6,865 nt of DNA from Cytophagales bacterium (GTDB taxonomy: Bacteria > Bacteroidota > Bacteroidia > Cytophagales > Spirosomataceae): positions 1 through 6,865 of the forward strand of contig JAGWUO010000066.1 in the NCBI GenBank assembly GCA_028868395.1, written 5' to 3'. The translations under genes and the position numbers were made by a program. The notes beneath the pieces were generated by a model. That model was given only the letters and a program-made list of their open reading frames with translations, searched no databases and was not told where the DNA came from. Below are positions 1-6,506 of the stretch, piece after piece; the first letter of the stretch is position 1, and the number at the start of each line of letters is the position of its first letter.

Positions 1-204
1 TTCCATCAATCCCTCGTAAAAGACGGCACGAGTCCAAATATTGGAAGGACGAGTCTTATCTGGGCTCACAATCACTTTGGTCACATCAGGCCAAACTCCT
101 TGAAAATAGGACTTAGCTAAATGCATGTGCTGCAAGACCTGGGTGCGATCTGGCTTAGCAGAAAATGCCGCGAATGGTAATAATAAAAGGAGAAACTTCT
201 TCAT
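1..204 (-). CDS. Exported glycoside hydrolase, GH105-like (unsaturated rhamnogalacturonyl hydrolase), N-terminal fragment
   Basis: Only the first 68 codons are in the window; the gene continues past base 1. I translated it by hand from the ATG at 204-202. It opens with a signal peptide: MKK, then a hydrophobic run rich in Leu, ending near AAFSA at about residue 16, so the product is probably exported to the periplasm. The mature start has the pattern Q-V-L-Q-H-M, then G-V-W-P-D, and ends in P-S-N-I-W-T-R-A-V-F-Y-E-G-L-M (about residues 53-67). The W-T-R-x-x-x-Y-x-G-L-M pattern is what I associate with the first helices of GH88/GH105 (alpha/alpha)6-barrel enzymes, which hydrolyse unsaturated galacturonyl-rhamnose from rhamnogalacturonan lyase products. 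Its ATG shares one base with the rhaM stop (TAATG), which suggests translational coupling and supports a rhamnose-related role. The family call rests on a short fragment; GH88 is the main alternative. Confidence 0.68.
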   Translation of the reverse strand, partial: MKKFLLLLLPFAAFSAKPDRTQVLQHMHLAKSYFQGVWPDVTKVIVSPDKTRPSNIWTRAVFYEGLME

Positions 205-518
205 TAGGCTAAATAAAAAACAGGGGTTAAATCGATGGAGACCGGGGAATGGTCTGGATTCGTTTCCATAATATCAGCCATATAGGCCCACCACTTTTTC
301 ATCAATGATTGTGCGGGAAGAGAATCTAAGGCAGCTAAATCTGGGGCTTCTAAATAACCGAAAAGCGTGCGTGTACTTTCATCCAAGAAAATGGAATAGT
401 TTTGGATCCCAACCTGATGTAATAATTCGCCTAATTCAGGCCAAATTTCATCATGTCTCTTTTTGTATTCCGCCGAATGTCCCGGCAACAAATACATTTT
501 AAACGCCTTTCGCTGCAT
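204..518 (-). CDS. rhaM: L-rhamnose mutarotase
   Basis: A 104-residue protein, the same length as E. coli RhaM, which interconverts the alpha and beta anomers of L-rhamnose in the cytoplasm so that rhamnose isomerase can use it. The whole family pattern is visible: R-K-A-F near the start, Y18 and H22 (the catalytic region in E. coli RhaM) followed by I-W-P-E-L, then N-Y-S-I-F-L-D at 40-46, W-W-x-Y-M at 76-80, N-P-D-x-S-P-V near 87-93, and V-F-Y-L at the C-terminus. There is no signal peptide. It starts 39 bases after the threonine aldolase stop, with no recognisable Bacteroidota promoter in that gap, so co-transcription with the upstream genes is likely. The stop overlaps the start of the GH105-like gene by one base, which makes physiological sense because that enzyme would release rhamnose. 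Family assignment is secure; start choice is supported by exact length agreement. Confidence 0.96.
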   Translation of the reverse strand: MQRKAFKMYLLPGHSAEYKKRHDEIWPELGELLHQVGIQNYSIFLDESTRTLFGYLEAPDLAALDSLPAQSLMKKWWAYMADIMETNPDHSPVSIDLTPVFYLA

Positions 519-557
519 AAGAATTGATTTCTTATAAAAGACGTTTTCAGATTATTT

Positions 558-1571
558 TTACTGAGAAATTCGTTCGGTAAATGCCTGTAATGCGGCATCA
601 TCAAACCCTAAATGAGTCACAAAACGCACATAGGTAGGACCAAATGGGGCGCAATAAATACCCTTCTCCTTTAATTCAGCCACTTTATCTACTGAAGCTA
701 TTCCAGCTTGTAACTCTAAAATGACAATATTAGTAGACACAGGTAATATCGCTTTCACCCAAGGAAGTTTTTCACAAACAGAGGCAATGACTCTTGCGCG
801 TGCATGATCTTCTTTCAAACGTTCTACTTGATGATCTAGGGCATAAATTCCGGCTGCAGCTAAAAATCCTGCTTGCCTCCATCCTCCACCTAACCGTTTT
901 CTAACACGTCTCGCCTTTTTGATAAAGTCTTTAGATCCTACTAAAATAGATCCAATAGGTGACCCTAAACCTTTAGATAAACAAATAGAAATCGTATCAA
1001 ACCATCCTCCAAATTGTGCAGGAGTTTGACCCGTTTCAACGATAGCATTGAAAATACGTGCCCCATCTAAATGCAAAGGAATGTCTACAGAACGACAGAA
1101 ATCAGAGATTTCCTGCAAAGCTTCCGAGGTATAGATGCTTCCTCCGCCTTTATTAACCGTATTTTCTAAACTCACTAGACGACTTTCACATGCGTGAATA
1201 TCATCAGGAGAGATAGCAGCTTTTATTTGACTAACGCTTAAACGGCCTAAATCCCCTTTCAAAAGTTTAACGGAGGCTCCTGCATTCGCCATAATTCCTC
1301 CGCCTTCGTATAAATAAATATGAGAAAGTTCATCACAAATGACTTCTTGGCCTTTAGAAACATGTACAGAAATCGCAATCTGATTCGATTGAGTTCCGGA
1401 TACACAGAAAAGTGCAGCCTCCTTATTAAATAATTTAGCCACCTTTTCCTCCAACGCATTGACCGTGGGATCCTCTCCAAAAACATCATCTCCTAAAGGC
1501 GCGGAAAACATCGCCTCACGCATTCCCGCGGTAGGCAAAGTAAAGGTATCGCTACGTAATTCAATCTTCAT
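558..1571 (-). CDS. ltaE: Low-specificity L-threonine aldolase, PLP-dependent
   Basis: A 337-residue fold-type I PLP enzyme that cleaves L-threonine and L-allo-threonine to glycine and acetaldehyde; cytoplasmic. Motifs in order: R-S-D-T-F-T at 6-11, [10 protein letters not shown] at 27-36, S-G-T-Q-S-N at 58-63 (cofactor phosphate loop), H84 (position of the ring-stacking His), H-L-D-G-A-R at 167-172 with D169 and R172, and L-S-K-G-L-G-S-P at 198-205, where K200 is the expected Schiff-base lysine. G-G-G-W-R-Q-A-G at 228-235 is also typical. Length matches the family, so the protein looks complete and active. The ATG lies one base after the stop of the DUF5916 gene, implying co-transcription and probably translational coupling. 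I see no pathway link to its neighbours. The symbol follows E. coli usage; the exact stereospecificity (threonine or allo-threonine) cannot be read from the sequence. Confidence 0.94.
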   Translation of the reverse strand: MKIELRSDTFTLPTAGMREAMFSAPLGDDVFGEDPTVNALEEKVAKLFNKEAALFCVSGTQSNQIAISVHVSKGQEVICDELSHIYLYEGGGIMANAGASVKLLKGDLGRLSVSQIKAAISPDDIHACESRLVSLENTVNKGGGSIYTSEALQEISDFCRSVDIPLHLDGARIFNAIVETGQTPAQFGGWFDTISICLSKGLGSPIGSILVGSKDFIKKARRVRKRLGGGWRQAGFLAAAGIYALDHQVERLKEDHARARVIASVCEKLPWVKAILPVSTNIVILELQAGIASVDKVAELKEKGIYCAPFGPTYVRFVTHLGFDDAALQAFTERISQ

Positions 1572-1572
1572 A

Positions 1573-3765
1573 TTAAAACTGCTTTAGAAAGGACAATTTA
1601 GCTAAAAAACTTTGTTGCTTCTGCTGGGTACTATCCGCTCCCTGGTAATTCAATGTATTAAAAACTAAATACACATAAGATAAAGGCTGGTATTCCCAAG
1701 CAAGGCGCATATTCACAGAATTCAAATTATCCGTCGTATTTTTTTGGTAGAAACCAATCAACTGCAATCGCGGATTGATGGCCATACGCGTTTCCAAAAT
1801 CAACAAATTCACTTCTTTTGTCTCGCGAGCCACACCCATATTTTCAAATTTACTCCAATTCCATGACATGCCTAAATTTAGATGCGGGATGGGCGCCACA
1901 CGGAATTTTGAGTCCAAAGTTTGTAACGTACCGTTATAATAACCACCCCAACTATATTCAGAAGAAGCTGAATATTTTGCACTTGGATCACTCGCTAGTA
2001 AAAATCCTTTTCTGAAATAATCATAACTACCTGGCTTAATTGTAATGCCAACCGGGTTAAAATTTTCCTCTAAATTTTGAATGGCTCCTTCCACATAACC
2101 ACCAATGATTCCTCCATTTTGCAAATTAAACCACAAAGGCCCAGAGATTAAATGTTGCTCTATAATATGACCCGTTTTTAAACTGTGGTAAACTTCGGTA
2201 TATACCCCAGGCTCCCAAAACCGAACAAATTTAGGCAACCATTTTCCTCGTATATTCAAATCGATTCCTTGTGAATTGGAGATCACATTTGTTCTCGATA
2301 TAAAACCCATCGCCGGATTGTATTTTTCCGAAACCAACGAATGCGTCCAATAAAGGGTTACCACATTATCCTTGTAAAGAAATTGGCCATAATCCGCAAA
2401 ACCCTGTTCGCCTGATTGCGAATTCTGTGTCATCGTACCCATTCCACTAAAAGAAAATTTATCATTAAAGCGAATAAAGGCATCGACAGCGCCGGTAGTT
2501 GCGACCTGCGATGGGGATGATTTGGAGGTAACAATGGCTCCTATTCTATTTTGTTTGCCAAAATTCTCGGAATACCTCCCCACTAAGAAATTCGTAAATG
2601 GATCTCCATCACCCTCACCTTGTCGCATAAATATCCCACCCAAATTGCGCTTTTCAGAGCGGTACACAAAACGTGTACCAGCGGTAATGGCAATAGGTTT
2701 TACATTTTGATCTAGACCAATCGTCCGACTAAAAAAGGGCTGAATGTACATCGAACCACCTATCACATCATTAATAGGGGCTAAACCAGCCGAAAAAAGG
2801 GATGCATTCTCTAGAAAAAACTGGCGACGCTCCGGAAAAAAGACAGAGAAACGAGAGATATTATTGACTTGTCTATCTACATCAGCCTGCGCAAAATCGG
2901 TATTGAACGTAAAATCCATCACAGACGTAGGACTAATGGCCCATTTAATCTCGCCACCCATTTTAAAATCAGCACTACTCAAATTCCCAATTTCAGAACC
3001 CTCTGTCTGCTTGGAAACTTGCAATAAATACGGAATAAAGCGCACATTCGTTGCAGTAGGCGGCGGTGGGATGATACCTTTTAATTTTCCCGCATAATCC
3101 ATCCTTAAAGGACTCATCGAACGCGGATGCGGAGACCAAACACTTAATTCATTACTTGCTCGACGCAAGCGAAAAAAATTAATCCCCCAGTCTTGTGTTT
3201 TATTTCCATCCGTTTTAGGATAGCGTAAGGTCTGCCAAGGTATGGCAAATTCAGCTACCCAAGAAGAATCCGTTCGATGGGTCCGCACGCGATACAAACC
3301 ATCCCAGTCTACATCAAATTGACGATCATCAAAAGCTAAAAGATCCCTTTGCGCCCCATATGGATTTGATTGCAAAACGATTGCATTCCTTTTGTCATTA
3401 AACCCATCTAACGATATCCCAAATGATTCGTTATCACTAAACACATAATCCCGTTTTAAATTAGGCGCTCGATAGGCATTCTTGCCCACACTATCTTGTA
3501 AAATAGCGGCCACATACAAAAATTGGTGGTTATAAAGTAGCTTGACAGTTGAATTAAAAGAGGCCTTTTTACCTTGAAATGGCTCTACCTGAAAGTCTAA
3601 ATTCACCGCAGGTGCCTTTATCCACTCTTCCTCATCCAAATGCCCATCTGCTTTTAAGGCACGCTCAATCTTCAACGGTTGAAATTCTTTCCGCTGTTCT
3701 AAAGGTTTAAATACCTCTTGGGAATAGCCACAAAAGGAGATGAAGAGTAATAGGTAAAAACGCAT
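1573..3765 (-). CDS. DUF5916 outer-membrane beta-barrel protein with CBM9-like N-terminal domain
   Basis: A 730-residue envelope protein. Residues 1-15 are a signal peptide, probably cleaved near G-Y-S-Q. Residues about 33-230 resemble a family 9 carbohydrate-binding (DOMON-like) domain: [10 protein letters not shown] at 39-48, then L-Y-V-A-A near 83-87, D-N-E-S-F at 111-115 and W-V-A-E-F-A-I-P-W near 169-177. A P-P-P-P run at 233-236 acts as a hinge. From about 240 to 730 it is rich in alternating aromatic/polar strands typical of an outer-membrane barrel, with the DUF5916 hallmark F-N-T-D-F-A-Q-A-D (287-295) and [12 protein letters not shown] (309-320). It ends in Phe, as expected for a BAM-inserted barrel. 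No substrate is established for the family as far as I know; sugar binding is only suggested by the fold. The start abuts the preceding stop (TAGATG). The family call is strong, the function unknown. Confidence 0.9.
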   Translation of the reverse strand: MRFYLLLFISFCGYSQEVFKPLEQRKEFQPLKIERALKADGHLDEEEWIKAPAVNLDFQVEPFQGKKASFNSTVKLLYNHQFLYVAAILQDSVGKNAYRAPNLKRDYVFSDNESFGISLDGFNDKRNAIVLQSNPYGAQRDLLAFDDRQFDVDWDGLYRVRTHRTDSSWVAEFAIPWQTLRYPKTDGNKTQDWGINFFRLRRASNELSVWSPHPRSMSPLRMDYAGKLKGIIPPPPTATNVRFIPYLLQVSKQTEGSEIGNLSSADFKMGGEIKWAISPTSVMDFTFNTDFAQADVDRQVNNISRFSVFFPERRQFFLENASLFSAGLAPINDVIGGSMYIQPFFSRTIGLDQNVKPIAITAGTRFVYRSEKRNLGGIFMRQGEGDGDPFTNFLVGRYSENFGKQNRIGAIVTSKSSPSQVATTGAVDAFIRFNDKFSFSGMGTMTQNSQSGEQGFADYGQFLYKDNVVTLYWTHSLVSEKYNPAMGFISRTNVISNSQGIDLNIRGKWLPKFVRFWEPGVYTEVYHSLKTGHIIEQHLISGPLWFNLQNGGIIGGYVEGAIQNLEENFNPVGITIKPGSYDYFRKGFLLASDPSAKYSASSEYSWGGYYNGTLQTLDSKFRVAPIPHLNLGMSWNWSKFENMGVARETKEVNLLILETRMAINPRLQLIGFYQKNTTDNLNSVNMRLAWEYQPLSYVYLVFNTLNYQGADSTQQKQQSFLAKLSFLKQF

Positions 3766-4869
3766 CTACTGTTTGATGAAGGATAAAAAGCAAACTCGGA
3801 TGAATATAGGCAATCCGACTAAAACCATTGGCGCAAATTGCATTCCAGACCAAATTAGGCCAATTAGACACAAAACACTAATTACCTGTAGGTACTTTTT
3901 CCATTTAAGTGGGTTTTTGGCAAACCAAATCACCAATGGAAAATTCAAGGGGAATAACATCATCGACGCGGGGTTCCAAGCCATCACTTCATGGTTCGTG
4001 GCCGTTCCTAAGAAGAAGATAAACCAAGCTAAAATGCCAATGAGGCTAAACAAAGCCACATCTGCTGCATAAGGAAAATGCTTTTTATAGGTCGCAAAAC
4101 CAACTAGAAAGGATAATATACTTAAAACCACATAGGGTCCAGTGAAATCAAAACCTGCTTCTTCAACTACTTCACCATCAAACAAAGTCACGGGGTTAGC
4201 CGAAAGCCCTTTAGCCAGATTAGTCGCAGCGGCTAAATTATCAGGCAAATAGCAGGCTTGCGAAGCTGTCGCTTTCACATTCGAAGGAATTCCTAAGGCT
4301 AAATTCATTCCTAAAGTCACCCACGAATTAGACAAAAGGTATTTATTCATCCAATCACGGTAGGATTTACCTTCTAAAGATGGACTCTGATTCCAACGGT
4401 ATTTTCCTGGAGCATTACGCTCTATCATGTCGCGAATCCGCGTGGAGCAATTATCGTAAAAGAATTTATAAGCATACTCCCTATTTTCCGGTAATAAGTT
4501 ATTTTCTAGGGCTTGGAAAATGGCATTTTTCTGAAGTGAATCAAGCTGTAATTTTTGAGCGATCATTCCCCGCTTCTCGTATTGCGCATTGTAATTAAAC
4601 TCATCCTGCATGGAATGAACTGAAATAGTATAAGGCAGGGTTCCCATTAAAAATTTCAAATAGAAATTTTCAGTTTTAAAATCGAAAGTACCATAACTAT
4701 AAGCACGGTCAATTCCGTTCATCGGATCGTTTACCCACAGTATTGTATGTCCAAAAGCCGAGTGTAATTCCTTGCCTGGTGCAACCGTTACTAATACAAC
4801 TTCAGCCTTAGAGCTCAACTGAGCTTTGGCAACTAAAGAAATCAACAAAAATAACAGGATCTTTTTCAT
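3766..4869 (-). CDS. Lnb/DUF4105 family protein, candidate lipoprotein N-acyltransferase
   Basis: A 367-residue inner-membrane protein. Residues 1-16 are a signal peptide or anchor (MKKILLFLL... to A-K-A-Q). A periplasmic domain follows, with G-K-E-L-H-S-A-F-G-H at 32-41, Y-S-Y-G-T-F-D-F at 57-64 and F-Y-D-N-C-S-T-R at 137-144. I recognise this as DUF4105, the N-terminal domain of Lnb, which I recall being described in Bacteroides as the enzyme that adds the third acyl chain to the N-terminal Cys of lipoproteins. Five hydrophobic segments follow, at about 245-261, 268-290, 303-317, 326-341 and 346-364, matching the periplasmic-plus-five-helix layout. N-H at 292-293 lies just after the second helix. 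H36/H41 and C141 are the obvious catalytic candidates (inference). The gene abuts both rsmI (TAGATG) and the DUF5916 gene (TAGATG), so it is embedded in a tight operon. The family is confident; the acyltransferase activity is carried over from homology. Confidence 0.82.
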   Translation of the reverse strand: MKKILLFLLISLVAKAQLSSKAEVVLVTVAPGKELHSAFGHTILWVNDPMNGIDRAYSYGTFDFKTENFYLKFLMGTLPYTISVHSMQDEFNYNAQYEKRGMIAQKLQLDSLQKNAIFQALENNLLPENREYAYKFFYDNCSTRIRDMIERNAPGKYRWNQSPSLEGKSYRDWMNKYLLSNSWVTLGMNLALGIPSNVKATASQACYLPDNLAAATNLAKGLSANPVTLFDGEVVEEAGFDFTGPYVVLSILSFLVGFATYKKHFPYAADVALFSLIGILAWFIFFLGTATNHEVMAWNPASMMLFPLNFPLVIWFAKNPLKWKKYLQVISVLCLIGLIWSGMQFAPMVLVGLPIFIRVCFLSFIKQ

Positions 4870-5541
4870 CTATTTTCCAGCAATTACAATGACTATTTCA
4901 CCTCGCACTTTATCCGGATGAGCCGTAAAATAGGCTAGTACTTCTGTGGCTGTTCCTCGCACCATCTGTTCGTGCATTTTGCTTAATTCTCGGCCAACCA
5001 TTACTAAACGATCAGCCGCAATAAATTCAATTATTTGCTCTAAGGCTTTCACTAAACGATGAGGCGATTCATATAATACAATCGTTCGTTCCTCTTCTGC
5101 TAATGCTTTCCAACGTGTTTGGCGACCCTTTTTATGTGGTAAGAAACCCTCATAAACGAAGCGATCGGTAGGAAAACCGGAATTCACTAAGGCTGGCACA
5201 AAGGCCGTTGCACCCGGTAATGATTCCACCTCGATGCCATTATCTACACATGCTTTCACTAATAAATAGCCAGGATCTGAGATACCAGGCGTTCCTGCAT
5301 CAGAAATAAGGGCTAATGATTTTCCTTCTTTCAACATCTTAATCACACCCGGAACACCGGTGTGTTCGTTGTGCGCATGATGAGAATATAGAGGTTTGGA
5401 GATATTTAAATGCTTCAGTAATTGACCTGAATTTCGGGTATCCTCGGCTAAAATCCCGTCAACCTCTCCCAGCACCCGAATGGCACGCAGCGTGATATCT
5501 TCTAAATTCCCAATGGGGGTAGGTACGAGGTATAATTTCAT
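4870..5541 (-). CDS. rsmI: 16S rRNA (cytidine1402-2'-O)-methyltransferase
   Basis: A 223-residue SAM-dependent methyltransferase of the tetrapyrrole-methylase fold that 2'-O-methylates C1402 of 16S rRNA in the ribosomal decoding centre. Visible motifs: T-P-I-G-N-L-E-D-I-T at 8-17, A-E-D-T-R at 32-36, S-D-A-G-T-P-G-I-S-D-P-G at 80-91 (the SAM-binding signature), L-P-G-A-T-A-F at 108-114, G-F-P-T-D-R-F at 122-128, Y-E-S-P-H-R at 157-162 and G-R-E-L-S-K at 183-188, then R-G-E-I-V near the end. It lacks the roughly 60-residue C-terminal extension of the E. coli protein (286 residues), which I believe is normal for Bacteroidota rather than a truncation. It is the first gene after the tRNA-Ser terminator and its stop directly abuts the start of the Lnb-like gene. 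The ATG follows an AT-rich leader without a Shine-Dalgarno match. Confidence 0.96.
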   Translation of the reverse strand: MKLYLVPTPIGNLEDITLRAIRVLGEVDGILAEDTRNSGQLLKHLNISKPLYSHHAHNEHTGVPGVIKMLKEGKSLALISDAGTPGISDPGYLLVKACVDNGIEVESLPGATAFVPALVNSGFPTDRFVYEGFLPHKKGRQTRWKALAEEERTIVLYESPHRLVKALEQIIEFIAADRLVMVGRELSKMHEQMVRGTATEVLAYFTAHPDKVRGEIVIVIAGK

Positions 5542-5547
5542 TCCGAA

Positions 5548-5559
5548 ATTTAATTAAAT
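5548..5559. repeat. 12-base perfect AT-only palindrome upstream of rsmI
   Basis: ATTTAATTAAAT is its own reverse complement and lies seven bases before the rsmI start codon. It could be part of an operator or an unstructured translation-initiation region. Being made only of A and T, it could also easily arise by chance, so function is not supported beyond its position. Confidence 0.3.
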
Positions 5560-5569
5560 GACCTGAAAC

Positions 5570-5598
5570 AAAAAAAGCGAAACTTTCGTTTCGCTTTT
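5570..5598 (-). terminator. Intrinsic terminator after tRNA-Ser
   Basis: On the minus strand the sequence is a seven-pair stem GCGAAAC / GTTTCGC closed by a GAAA tetraloop (5577-5594). It is followed by seven T residues (5576-5570) and preceded by four A residues (5598-5595) that extend the pairing. It begins five bases after the CCA end of the tRNA and sits 28 bases before rsmI. This is a textbook rho-independent terminator for the tRNA transcript. The plus-strand version has only four Ts, but no gene lies on that strand to need it. Confidence 0.9.
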
Positions 5599-5603
5599 CG
5601 CTC

Positions 5604-5691
5604 TGGTAGAGAGTGAGGGATTCGAACCCCCGGACCTGTAACAGTCAACAGTTTTCAAGACTGCCGCAATCGACCACTCTGCCAACTCTCT
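5604..5691 (-). tRNA. tRNA-Ser (anticodon UGA), CCA encoded
   Basis: An 88-base class II tRNA. The acceptor stem AGAGAGT (5691-5685) pairs perfectly with ACTCTCT (5614-5608). A73 is at 5607 and the gene encodes CCA at 5606-5604. The D arm has a GCA/TGC stem with GG in the loop. The anticodon stem GCAGT/ACTGT encloses the loop CTTGAAA (5659-5653), so the anticodon is TGA at 5657-5655. A long variable arm with a GACT/GGTC pairing follows, as expected for serine. The T arm is GGGGG-TTCGAAT-CCCTC with one G:U pair. It reads UCA and, with wobble modification, other UCN codons. A36-A37-A38 makes it an expected MiaA substrate, and miaA lies just upstream. The A1:U72 pair and A73 are unusual, because bacterial tRNA-Ser normally has G1:C72 and G73. 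Confidence 0.95.
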
Positions 5692-5704
5692 GTCTCCTTA
5701 AGAG

Positions 5705-5740
5705 ATTGCAAAAGTAAGGCGTTTTTCCACATTTTGCAAT
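5705..5740. repeat. Perfect 9-base inverted repeat over the tRNA promoter
   Basis: On the plus strand ATTGCAAAA (5705-5713) and TTTTGCAAT (5732-5740) are exact reverse complements, separated by 18 bases. One arm covers most of the -7 element and the other covers the -33 element of the tRNA-Ser promoter, so the arm centres are 27 bases apart. It could be an operator for a dimeric regulator, or a by-product of the two promoter elements being similar. Confidence 0.5.
5709..5739 (-). promoter_or_regulatory. Bacteroidota-type promoter for tRNA-Ser
   Basis: On the minus strand the -33 element TTG (5739-5737) is followed by 20 bases and then TACTTTTG (5716-5709), an exact match to the Bacteroidota -7 consensus TAnnTTTG. 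Transcription would start roughly at 5700-5704, giving a leader of about ten bases before the tRNA 5' end at 5691. The promoter lies in the 65-base gap after miaA, so the tRNA can be made independently of the miaA transcript. Confidence 0.8.
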
Positions 5741-5747
5741 ACTCTTC

Positions 5748-5761
5748 TCTAAAATTTTAGA
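5748..5761. repeat. 14-base perfect palindrome across the miaA stop codon
   Basis: TCTAAAATTTTAGA is fully self-complementary and includes the miaA stop codon (5757-5759). It lies eight bases upstream of the -33 element of the tRNA promoter. It has no T run suited to termination. A regulator site or an AT-rich upstream element is possible, but chance in AT-rich sequence is a fair explanation. Confidence 0.35.
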
Positions 5762-6506
5762 TAAAATTCAAGATATAATCTCTTTTAGCCTGAAAATCAA
5801 GAGTATCCGGAATCCAATTAATTTCAATTCCCGCCCGTTCCATTTTCCTAAAATAGGTCATTTGGCGTTTAGCGAACTGATGAATCGCTGTTTCTAGGCC
5901 TTTTTCAAATTCCTCTTTCTTGATTACTCCCTCAATGTAATTGACGATCCATTTATATTCCAAACCCATCCAACGCAATTCCTCTGGATGGACCCCATCA
6001 AATAAAAGCTGCTGCACTTCCTCTAACATCCCCTCTTTCAATCTTGCCTGGAAACGAGCCGATATTTTTTCTCTTCTAGTTTCAGTAGATGGATTTAGAC
6101 CGAAAACCGTATACTTAAATTGAATATCCAAGGGTTCCGATAAGAAATGAGGCACATGAGAAAATTGGTAATTCGCTAATAAAGATTCTATATACAAACC
6201 CGTTCCACCGCAAAGGATGGGTTGTTTGCCTCGGGCAAAAACGTCATTGATTGCATCAAAGGCGGCCTTTTGGAAATGGGCAACGGAGAATGCCTCTCCT
6301 ATTTCGTGGCTATCAATTAAATGGTAAGGGATAAAACCATATTCTTTTAAGTCCTTTCCGGTACCTATGTCGAGACGACGGTAGATTTGGCGGGAGTCTG
6401 CTGAAATGATTTCGCCATCTAATGCACAGGCTAATTCCACCGCCAAAGCCGTTTTACCACTCGCCGTAGGACCTAATAAAACGATAAGCTTTTGATCAGT
6501 AGACAT
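5757..6506 (-). CDS. miaA: Short-form tRNA (adenosine37-N6)-dimethylallyltransferase
   Basis: A 249-residue member of the MiaA family, which transfers a dimethylallyl group from DMAPP to N6 of A37 in tRNAs reading UNN codons. Seen: P-loop G-P-T-A-S-G-K-T at 12-19, S-A-D-S-R-Q-I-Y at 35-42 with the expected catalytic Asp (D37), I-G-T-G-K at 47-51, C-G-G-T-G-L-Y at 99-105, and A-K-R-Q-M-T-Y-F-R near the C-terminus (222-230). Odd: typical bacterial MiaA has about 300-316 residues. Here only about 25 residues separate the G-G-T-G-L-Y motif from the K-Y-T-V-F-G-L strand at 131, so the helical insertion domain and its N-D-P-x-R-x-x-R-A-L-E segment are absent. The usual G-Y-R-Q is replaced by G-L-E-Y-K-W (191-196). 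There is no frameshift, so this looks like a distinct subfamily. Its start overlaps the upstream gene by 11 bases, and it ends 65 bases before a likely tRNA substrate. Confidence 0.85.
   Translation of the reverse strand: MSTDQKLIVLLGPTASGKTALAVELACALDGEIISADSRQIYRRLDIGTGKDLKEYGFIPYHLIDSHEIGEAFSVAHFQKAAFDAINDVFARGKQPILCGGTGLYIESLLANYQFSHVPHFLSEPLDIQFKYTVFGLNPSTETRREKISARFQARLKEGMLEEVQQLLFDGVHPEELRWMGLEYKWIVNYIEGVIKKEEFEKGLETAIHQFAKRQMTYFRKMERAGIEINWIPDTLDFQAKRDYILNFI

Noticed and set aside
519..533. AAGAA/TTCTT hairpin just before the rhaM start
   Set aside because: Only five weak A:T-rich pairs; too unstable to claim as a terminator or regulatory element.
1259..1489. 76-codon minus-strand frame
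   Set aside because: It is an out-of-frame shadow of the threonine aldolase gene, whose reading frame carries all the expected motifs.
2744..3097. 117-codon open frame on the plus strand
   Set aside because: It lies wholly inside the DUF5916 gene on the opposite strand and shows no recognisable motif; the other plus-strand frames at 305, 1818, 2522, 3773, 4380 and 5941 are rejected for the same reason.
3718..3765. Lipoprotein signal in the DUF5916 protein because of Cys at residue 12
   Set aside because: The residues before Cys (F-I-S-F) do not fit a lipobox, and a barrel with a C-terminal Phe fits ordinary signal peptidase I cleavage near G-Y-S-Q.
4870..5541. RsmI as a truncated pseudogene because it is shorter than the E. 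coli protein
   Set aside because: All catalytic motifs are present and, to my knowledge, Bacteroidota RsmI proteins usually lack the C-terminal extension.
5541..5576. TAAATTTC with an upstream TTTG as a promoter for rsmI
   Set aside because: The -7 box has one mismatch, the spacing is only 16 bases, and transcription would start at or after the start codon.
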